Assembly (NCBI RefSeq): GCF_006171285.1
Contig: NZ_CP040889.1
Coordinates: 3,348,001-3,412,000 of the forward strand
Direction of reading: 5' to 3'
Source of the DNA: Leclercia adecarboxylata
Lineage (GTDB): Bacteria; Pseudomonadota; Gammaproteobacteria; Enterobacterales; Enterobacteriaceae
DNA length: 64,000 nucleotides
Shown in pieces: positions 57,563-64,000 of the stretch (its first letter is position 1; each line of letters starts with the position of its first letter). The notes under the pieces were generated by a model. That model was not told the DNA's origin. It made no database searches and was given only the letters and a program-made list of their open reading frames with translations. The translations under genes and the position numbers were made by a program.

Positions 57563-58128
57563 TACTGACCCAGCGTCGTGGAGACGCGAGATGAGGATGC
57601 CGCAGGTGTAGCCTTCTGGGCGTTCTCTTTTTCAGCGGAATGGACGCTCGGCAGCTTACGGATCAGCTGCTCCGCTGCCTTGTCATACATTTCGTTCACG
57701 ATAATGGTCTGCTCAGCGTCTTTCGCAAGGGCTGTCTGCGGGTTATCGAAGAACGAACGGTAGACCTTGGTGCTGATTGGGTAAATATCGCTACCCGGGA
57801 TCAGAACCGCAGCGTGCACTTCCATCACCATCTGGTATTCCGCAGTACGACCATCCTGGAAGATGGAGGCGGTGTCCTGGCTCAGGGAAGAGCTTATGAC
57901 GCGGAATGACGGGATATCCTGGCGCAGCGTACTTTTTTCGATCAGATCAACGCCGTTCAGGCGCAGCTGGTTACGAATGGCACGGCTAAGCGGACCATTA
58001 GGATCCCCCGAATCGAAAATCATCGTTTTCATCTGTTCCGGCACCTGTGTGGTGTTGCGCAGGTGCCAGCCACATCCGGCGGTGACCAGCACCGCCAGCG
58101 ATAATAGTAATGTTGCCAGTTGTCGCAC
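57562..58128 (-). CDS. lptE: LPS-assembly lipoprotein LptE (RlpB)
   Basis: Outer-membrane lipoprotein that plugs the LptD barrel and helps insert LPS. The 188-residue protein (E. coli 193) has a lipobox ending in Cys19 (LVTAGC), followed by [19 protein letters not shown], which is the LptE start of the mature domain. It lies 14 bases after leuS and is coupled to holA. The C-terminal tail is variable. Confidence 0.96.
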   Translation of the reverse strand: MRQLATLLLSLAVLVTAGCGWHLRNTTQVPEQMKTMIFDSGDPNGPLSRAIRNQLRLNGVDLIEKSTLRQDIPSFRVISSSLSQDTASIFQDGRTAEYQMVMEVHAAVLIPGSDIYPISTKVYRSFFDNPQTALAKDAEQTIIVNEMYDKAAEQLIRKLPSVHSAEKENAQKATPAASSSRVSTTLGQ

Positions 58129-58142
58129 GCTTCCTCCCGCGC

Positions 58143-60725
58143 TTAGCCAACGACCAGGTTCAGCAGTTTACCAGGTACGTAGATCACTTTACGTACGGTA
58201 ACGCCATCAAGATACTTCGCCACCAGATGCTCCTGGCCGGCACGTTCGCGGACCTGCTCTTCGGTTGCATCAACCGGAACAGTGATTTTACCGCGGACTT
58301 TACCGTTTACCTGCACAACGACCAGGGTGGTGTTTTCAACCATTGCGGATTCATCCGCCACCGGCCACGGTGCATTGTCGATATCGCCTTCGCCGTTCAG
58401 CTCCTGCCACAGGGTAAAGCTGGCGTGTGGGGTGAACGGGTTCAGCATACGTACGACCGCCAGCAGCGCTTCACGCATGATGGCGCGATCCTGCTCGCCG
58501 TCCTGCGGGGCTTTCGCCAGCTTGTTCATCAATTCCATAATAGCCGCAATTGCGGTGTTGAAGGTCTGACGGCGACCAATATCATCGGTCACTTTGGCAA
58601 TCGTTTTATGAACATCGCGACGCAGCGCCTGCTGATCTTCAGTCAGTGCAGCGGTATCCAGCGCCGGGGCGTCACCCTGAGAGGTGTGCTCGTAAACCAG
58701 TTTCCAGACACGTTTCAGGAAGCGGTTAGCCCCTTCAACGCCGGACTCCTGCCACTCAAGGGTCATATCTGCCGGAGAGGCAAACATCATGAACAGACGC
58801 ACGGTGTCGGCACCGTAGCGCTCAACCATCACCTGCGGGTCAATGCCGTTGTTTTTGGACTTCGACATTTTGCTCATGCCGGTGTAAACCAGCTCGTGGC
58901 CCGCGGCGTCTTTCGCCTTAACGATACGGCCTTTGTCGTCGCGCTCAACGATGGCATCAACCGGGGAGACCCAGTTACGCTCGCCGTTCGCGCCCACGTA
59001 GTAGAAGGCGTCTGCCAGCACCATGCCCTGACACAGCAGCTGTTTCGCTGGCTCGTCAGAGTTCACCATGCCTGCGTCGCGCATCAGCTTGTGGAAGAAG
59101 CGGAAGTAGAGCAGGTGCATGATGGCGTGTTCGATACCACCGATGTAGATATCCACCGGCAGCCAGTAGTTTGCTGCTTTGGAATCCAGCATGCCTTCCT
59201 GATACTGCGGGCAGGTGTAGCGCGCGTAGTACCAGGAGGACTCCATAAAGGTGTCGAAGGTGTCGGTTTCACGCAGCGCAGGCATGCCGTTAACGGTGGT
59301 TTTCGCCCACTCAGGATCGGCTTTGATCGGGCTGGAGATGCCATCCATAACCACATCTTCCGGCAGGATCACCGGCAGTTGATCTTCTGGCGTTGGCATC
59401 ACGGTACCGTCTTCCAGGGTAACCATCGGAATCGGTGCGCCCCAGTAACGCTGACGGGAAACACCCCAGTCGCGCAGACGGTAGTTAACTTTACGCTCGC
59501 CGACGCCCAGCGCGGCCAGTTTGTCAGCAATGGCGTTGAAGCCTTCTTCGAAGCTCAGGCCGCTAAATTCGCCGGAGTTAAACAGGGTGCCTTTTTCAGT
59601 CAATGCCTGTTCGGACAGGTCCGGCTCTGAGCCATCCGCAGCCAGGATAACCGGCTTGATCGCCAGGTTGTATTTAGTGGCAAATTCGTAGTCGCGCTGA
59701 TCGTGACCCGGAACGGCCATAACTGCGCCGGTACCGTACTCCATCAGAACGAAGTTGGCGGCCCAGACCGGGATCGCTTCGCCAGTCAGCGGGTGCGTCG
59801 CGTAGAAACCGGTGGCAACGCCTTTTTTCTCCATCGTTGCCATGTCGGCTTCGGCCACTTTGGTGTTGCGGCATTCGTCGATGAAGGCTGCCAGTTCCGG
59901 ATTGTTCTCTGCCGCTTTCTGCGCCAGAGGGTGACCTGCGGCAACGGCCAGGTAGGTCGCACCCATGAAGGTGTCCGGACGGGTAGTGTAGACGGTCAGA
60001 GTCTGATCGTAGTTCTCAACGTTGAAGGTGATCTCCACGCCTTCAGAGCGGCCGATCCAGTTGCGCTGCATGGTCTTAACGGTATCTGGCCAGTGGTCCA
60101 GATTATCCAGATCGTTCAGCAGTTCGTCGGCGTAAGCGGTGATTTTGATAAACCACTGCGGGATCTCTTTACGTTCAACCTTGGTGTCGCAGCGCCAGCA
60201 GCAGCCGTCGATGACCTGTTCGTTAGCGAGAACGGTCTGATCGTTCGGGCACCAGTTAACGGCAGAGGTTTTCTTGTACACCAGGCCTTTTTTATACAGC
60301 TCGGTGAAGAACTTCTGCTCCCAGCGGTAGTATTCAGGGGTGCAGGTTGCCAGCTCGCGGCTCCAGTCATAGCCAAAGCCCAGCATCTTGAGCTGGTTTT
60401 TCATGTAGGCGATGTTGTCGTAGGTCCATGGCGCTGGCGCAGTGTTGTTTTTTACCGCTGCACCTTCTGCAGGCAGACCAAACGCATCCCAGCCGATTGG
60501 CTGCAGGACGTTTTTGCCCAGCATGCGCTGATAACGGGCGATCACATCACCGATGGTGTAGTTACGCACGTGGCCCATGTGTAGTCGGCCAGAAGGATAG
60601 GGAAGCATCGACAGGCAGTAATACTTCTCTTTGCTCTCGTCTTCGGTGACTTCAAAAGTGCGCTTCTCGTCCCAGTGTTGCTGGACTTTCGATTCTATCT
60701 CTTCCGGGCGGTATTGCTCTTGCAT
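58143..60725 (-). CDS. leuS: Leucyl-tRNA synthetase LeuS
   Basis: Class I aminoacyl-tRNA synthetase, 860 residues as in E. coli. The HIGH motif is in [11 protein letters not shown] (residues 42-52), the editing domain lies in the insertion after residue 220, and the KMSKS motif is [10 protein letters not shown] near residue 620. The start at 60725 (MQEQYRP) matches E. coli; the longer open frame of 61 extra residues was rejected. It is the first gene of leuS-lptE-holA-nadD and is divergent from ybeL. Confidence 0.98.
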   Translation of the reverse strand: MQEQYRPEEIESKVQQHWDEKRTFEVTEDESKEKYYCLSMLPYPSGRLHMGHVRNYTIGDVIARYQRMLGKNVLQPIGWDAFGLPAEGAAVKNNTAPAPWTYDNIAYMKNQLKMLGFGYDWSRELATCTPEYYRWEQKFFTELYKKGLVYKKTSAVNWCPNDQTVLANEQVIDGCCWRCDTKVERKEIPQWFIKITAYADELLNDLDNLDHWPDTVKTMQRNWIGRSEGVEITFNVENYDQTLTVYTTRPDTFMGATYLAVAAGHPLAQKAAENNPELAAFIDECRNTKVAEADMATMEKKGVATGFYATHPLTGEAIPVWAANFVLMEYGTGAVMAVPGHDQRDYEFATKYNLAIKPVILAADGSEPDLSEQALTEKGTLFNSGEFSGLSFEEGFNAIADKLAALGVGERKVNYRLRDWGVSRQRYWGAPIPMVTLEDGTVMPTPEDQLPVILPEDVVMDGISSPIKADPEWAKTTVNGMPALRETDTFDTFMESSWYYARYTCPQYQEGMLDSKAANYWLPVDIYIGGIEHAIMHLLYFRFFHKLMRDAGMVNSDEPAKQLLCQGMVLADAFYYVGANGERNWVSPVDAIVERDDKGRIVKAKDAAGHELVYTGMSKMSKSKNNGIDPQVMVERYGADTVRLFMMFASPADMTLEWQESGVEGANRFLKRVWKLVYEHTSQGDAPALDTAALTEDQQALRRDVHKTIAKVTDDIGRRQTFNTAIAAIMELMNKLAKAPQDGEQDRAIMREALLAVVRMLNPFTPHASFTLWQELNGEGDIDNAPWPVADESAMVENTTLVVVQVNGKVRGKITVPVDATEEQVRERAGQEHLVAKYLDGVTVRKVIYVPGKLLNLVVG

Positions 60726-60937
60726 GGCAGCCAGTGGTCCTGTGTTCAATACAGCTACAAACGTAGCCAATGGATGTGGTAATTCAGATCCGCATAGCAT
60801 AGCCCAAACGCCCGCGTCAAAACAGCCTTTACCACTAAAAGCGACTTGCAGGTATTTACGCAGAGTGTGGATGACCTGACAAAGCGGGGCGCAAATAAGG
60901 TCTATCATTAGAGAGGTTTACTTACCCGGGAGGCAAA

Positions 60938-61423
60938 ATGATGAACAAGGTTGCTCAATTTTACCGTGAACTGGTCGCCACATTGACAGAACGTCTGCGG
61001 AACGGTGAGCGTGATATAGATGCGCTCGTCGAGCATGCACGCGTTAAGGTGATGCAGACGGGTGAGTTAACGCGCACCGAAGTGGAAGAGGTGACCCGCG
61101 CGGTTCGCCGCGATCTGGAGGAGTTTGCCCGTAGCTATGGCGAGAGCCAGGATGAGGCTACCGACAGCGTATTTATGCGGGTGATCAAAGAGAGCCTGTG
61201 GCAGGAGCTGGCGGACATCACCGATAAAACCCAGCTGGAGTGGCGCGAGGTATTCCAGGATCTCAATCATCACGGGGTGTATCACAGCGGTGAGGTTGTC
61301 GGGCTGGGGAATCTGGTGTGTGAGAAGTGCCATTTTCATCTGGCCATCTATACCCCAGAGATGCTGCCGCTCTGTCCAAAATGCGGCCACGATCAGTTCC
61401 AGCGTCGGCCATTTGAACCTTGA
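60938..61423 (+). CDS. ybeL: Zinc ribbon-containing protein YbeL (DUF1451)
   Basis: 161-residue cytoplasmic protein (E. coli 160). An N-terminal helical region (MMNKVAQFYRELVATLTERL and EEVTRAVRRDLEEFARSYGE) is followed by a zinc ribbon with two CxxC pairs (VCEKCHF and LCPKCGH). Role unknown. It is divergent from leuS and ends in a terminator shared with the TpsA locus. In E. coli the ybeQ-U/djlB genes follow; a two-partner secretion locus is found here instead. Confidence 0.95.
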   Translation: MMNKVAQFYRELVATLTERLRNGERDIDALVEHARVKVMQTGELTRTEVEEVTRAVRRDLEEFARSYGESQDEATDSVFMRVIKESLWQELADITDKTQLEWREVFQDLNHHGVYHSGEVVGLGNLVCEKCHFHLAIYTPEMLPLCPKCGHDQFQRRPFEP

Positions 61424-61458
61424 ATCCGTAGTAAAAAGTTATCTTCTTTACAGTAAAT

Positions 61459-61481
61459 CGGTGCGCAAAACTTGCGCACCG
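61459..61481. terminator. Hairpin between ybeL and tpsA
   Basis: The perfect 10-bp stem CGGTGCGCAA / TTGCGCACCG has a three-base loop, followed by TTGTT on the plus strand. It lies between convergent genes. Confidence 0.7.
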
Positions 61482-61496
61482 TTGTTAAAGTACTGC

Positions 61497-63287
61497 TTAT
61501 CTGGTAATGATTTCTGTCGCCTTAAAGTTCTGATTGCCACCCATGTTTGATGCATATTTATGGGAAGAATCCAGAATCATTTTGTTAGCGGTCAATGCAC
61601 CAACGCCGCAGGTTTTTAAGTTCAGGAAACCACATTTATAACCACCGTTCTCAACTTTTTTGGCAGTCAAGTTCAGCGTATCCTGCGCCGTAATATGGCC
61701 GCGGTTAATAATGTTGCCTTTATTTTGCGTACTCAGGGTGAGATCGCCCCAGGAGCGAATCAGCGCTTCGTTATACAGATCGCCAGAGGTAATGACGCTA
61801 ACCCCAGTACCCTCGATATGACCGTAGTTATCAGTTTTATTATTCTGAATCATGACCGTAGTATAAGTACCTCCCATATAACCGGAGTTGTTCAGCTAGT
61901 TGCTTGCCGTAGTCAGACTTTTGCTCGCCTTAATTTGGCTATTAGCGTGTTGGGTGATAGTGCCGTTAGTCTGAATGAGGATATCGCCACCGGACATTGA
62001 GCCTGAGTTAATGATTTCACCTGAGGAGAGTTGGTTGTCTTTGGTCGACGTAATTTGCAAAGTTTCAGTGCCATAAATATAACGGTCTGAAGTGAAACTG
62101 TTTCCGCCGAAGGTGAACGCGGTGTTGGCACCGTACATTGATCCACCTTTTTGAGTAATATTACCCGCTGCGGAGATGGTCAGCCTATTTCCAGAATGAA
62201 TATATGCTGCACCCATATTTTCCAGATTGCCGTTGGTGGCAATTACAAGCTCGTTAATTGCCTTAATGGTACCTTTGTTAGAGATATCACTCGCTGCTGA
62301 AACGGCCATTTGGTTACCGCTGAAAATCGTGCCGGTATTAACAAGATTATTGGCGCTATTCAGTACGGCAATATTGGCGCTTGAAATATTACCTGTGTTT
62401 TTTATTTCGCCCGCAGACATTATCTGGGTCACCATACCACTGTTGGTAATAGAGCGTTCGTTTACCAGCATACCATTGCTGGCCATGGACAGAACGCCCT
62501 TCGCAACAATTGCGCCAGTATTGCGTACACCAAAGCCGAGATTATTGCCCACCATGGTAATATTGTCGGCTTTAACACCTCCCATTGCGCTGACGTCAAT
62601 GCTGTATTCAGGGAAGAGCATCTGTTTCAGGGTGGCTGTTTTTCCGGCGGAGGTGATCTGACCAGTGCTATTGTTCAGGGTGAAGTTACCGGCGCTTATC
62701 ATGGCATTTTTAACATTAACCTGGCCGTTGAGGCTGATAACGTCAGCCAGCAGAGCGGCATAGTTTTCTGCAGCGTTCATGCCATTACCATCAATGCTAA
62801 TTTTGCCGCTGGTGATGGTATAGCTGCCGATAGCCCCGGTGTCGGTCATGTTGACTTTACCGGTTGTCATAACCACTTTATTGGCGTTGACAAAGCTACA
62901 GCCGGAGCAGGAGATGCCGTTCGGGTTAGCAATGACGACATCGGCTCTCTGACCATTGACCTCGATAAAACCGTTCAGGGCGCTGGATTTATTAGAAGTT
63001 ACTTCGTTAAGAATGACGGAAGCGCTTCCGTTAGCCAGATTATTGTTCCTGGCAATATTACCCAACGTGCCGTGAACAACATCGCTCGCGCTGTTGTTCA
63101 GAATGGCACCTTTATCACTCACGTTAAATTCACGGTACATATTATGCGAAACACCGGCAGCATTAGGTGCTTCGATATCAATGACTTTTGCGCCAGATAA
63201 ATGGTTATAGCTGAAAGGATCGGCATTTACGCCAGTTGCTGAAAGTGCTGCCGCCAGGGCGACATAGCTGATTTTAAATTTAAACAT
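61497..63287 (-). pseudogene. TpsA-type filamentous hemagglutinin/adhesin interrupted by an amber codon
   Basis: Exoprotein of a two-partner secretion pair. A signal peptide of about 22 residues is followed by the TPS domain with the typical GFIEVNGQRADVVIANPNGISCSGCSFVN stretch, and then by repeats of the N-x-G-x-I and GNL kinds forming a beta-helix. After 463 residues (63287-61899) an in-frame TAG occurs at 61898-61896. The same frame then runs on as LNNSGYMGGTYTTVMIQN for 132 further codons (six before the next Met, then 126). One CAG-to-TAG change explains it. The full product would be about 595 residues, small for the family, with no toxin domain and no immunity gene. AAAGGA precedes the ATG. 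DNA is AT-richer than its neighbours. Confidence 0.85.
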
Positions 63288-63356
63288 GTGATTATTCCTT
63301 TAATAAAAATATTTCCGAAAATTACTGCTAAATAAACGAGTGATTTTTTATGTTGT

Positions 63357-64000
63357 TTAGTACCTCCATTGCAATGAAAAACCCATATTAAGCGCATCGG
63401 TATGATAACTCTCGGGTTTCACAAGTGGTGTGCCGATAAAAAGATCGTATTGAGTTGCCAGTTTTTCTCCACGCAAACCCACTACCGCGCCGGATAATAC
63501 TTTTCCGGATTGATACCGATCGCTGCCGATAATTTTTCCTGCATCCAGACCGACATAAAATTGCTGGTCGGGTGTTGGGATGTTCCAGATAAAATCATTG
63601 CGCAGATACCATCCCTGGTTACTGAATAGCGTGCTTTCACCATCAAATCCTCTTACTGACCAGCGGTTGCCAATATTAAATAAATTATCGCTGGATAAGG
63701 TATCAGGGCTAATTTGCAGACTAAAATGCGGAGCCCAGGCGAACTTTTCTCCGGTGTTGTCAAACTTCATTAATGCTTTAATGTCGGCACGAACGACGCG
63801 TGCCTGTTTATTATATAAACCCGCCTTTTCTTCAGGCGTTGGCGTTGAGCTCAGCCAGCCTAACCGATGCTGCATCGTTATTCCGGCATCGACGATCTTT
63901 TTGTTAAAGTAGTGCTGGTGGCGTACACCCAGTTCCCAGGCGGGATTTTGCTTACGCATTACCATCAATTCCTCACCGCCAAAATAGTAACGGGAACGGC
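63357..64000 (-). CDS. TpsB-type outer-membrane transporter (ShlB/FhaC family), 5' end outside window
   Basis: C-terminal part of the Omp85-superfamily barrel that exports the TpsA partner. The frame is open to the window edge, so the N-terminal POTRA domains are not visible. The characteristic SVRGFDGESTLFSNQGWYLRNDF segment (VRGF motif of barrel loop L6) and terminal strand MGFSLQWRY are clear. It lies 69 bases upstream of tpsA on the same strand, the usual tpsB-tpsA order. Completeness at the 5' end cannot be judged. Confidence 0.88.
   Translation of the reverse strand, partial: RSRYYFGGEELMVMRKQNPAWELGVRHQHYFNKKIVDAGITMQHRLGWLSSTPTPEEKAGLYNKQARVVRADIKALMKFDNTGEKFAWAPHFSLQISPDTLSSDNLFNIGNRWSVRGFDGESTLFSNQGWYLRNDFIWNIPTPDQQFYVGLDAGKIIGSDRYQSGKVLSGAVVGLRGEKLATQYDLFIGTPLVKPESYHTDALNMGFSLQWRY

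Noticed and set aside
58110..59630. 506-residue plus-strand frame opposite leuS
   Set aside because: Shadow of leuS, which is complete with its HIGH and KMSKS motifs.
61497..64000. Contact-dependent inhibition (cdiBAI) system
   Set aside because: TpsA is far too short, has no VENN-type junction or toxin end, and no immunity gene follows.

Overview
The window is chromosomal DNA from an enterobacterium of the Enterobacter/Leclercia/Lelliottia/Klebsiella kind. Most proteins match Escherichia coli K-12 orthologues in length and sequence, gene order follows the E. coli entF-to-leuS segment, coding DNA is GC-rich, and REP/BIME palindromes sit between genes. The genus cannot be fixed from this sequence alone. 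Genes expected from E. coli but absent are fepE, ybdM/ybdN, dsbG, the cit/dpi citrate cluster and cobC.

Layout. 1-14 kb: enterobactin synthesis, export and ferric-enterobactin import (entF, fepCGD, entS, fepB, entCEBAH) with Fur boxes. 14-16.4 kb: an inserted operon of a YjiH/YjiG-type membrane pair and an M20 peptidase. 16.7-19 kb: cstA-ybdD. 19-20.7 kb: a RelE/XRE toxin-antitoxin pair and an SDR oxidoreductase. 20.7-32.5 kb: ybdH and ybdL (mtnE), neighbours in E. coli, are separated here by a sugar-type ABC importer, a LVIVD beta-propeller protein and the methylthioribose (methionine) salvage genes mtnK, mtnA and mtnDCB. Two strong tandem MetJ operators control the mtn genes, and a weaker triple MetJ-like site lies in front of the ABC operon. 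32.5-38.4 kb: ybdO, ahpCF (with an OxyR site and a leader carrying an intrinsic terminator), uspG, ybdR. 38.4-45.7 kb: rnk, a flavin-reductase-like protein, rna, dcuC, pagP, cspE, a 28-residue membrane ORF, crcB, ybeM, tatE. 45.7-61.4 kb: lipA, ybeF, lipB, ybeD, dacA, rlpA, mrdB, mrdA, rlmH, rsfS, nadD, holA, lptE, leuS, ybeL. 61.5 kb to the end: an AT-richer two-partner secretion locus (TpsB running off the edge, and a small TpsA with an in-frame amber codon).

How the genes work together. The first block makes, secretes and recovers the catecholate siderophore. The mtn genes return the methylthio group of methylthioribose to methionine; the adjacent importer and beta-propeller protein are the least explained genes of the window and may feed or extend this pathway. 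The 45-61 kb block is housekeeping: lipoylation, cell elongation, ribosome maturation, NAD synthesis, LPS export and leucyl-tRNA charging.

The most interesting leads are the ABC/LVIVD/mtn island with its possible MetJ control, the OxyR-proximal terminated leader before ahpC, a near-perfect PhoP box far upstream of pagP, the 28-residue membrane ORF after cspE, and the amber-interrupted small TpsA. No tRNA, rRNA, CRISPR array, insertion sequence or prophage was recognised.
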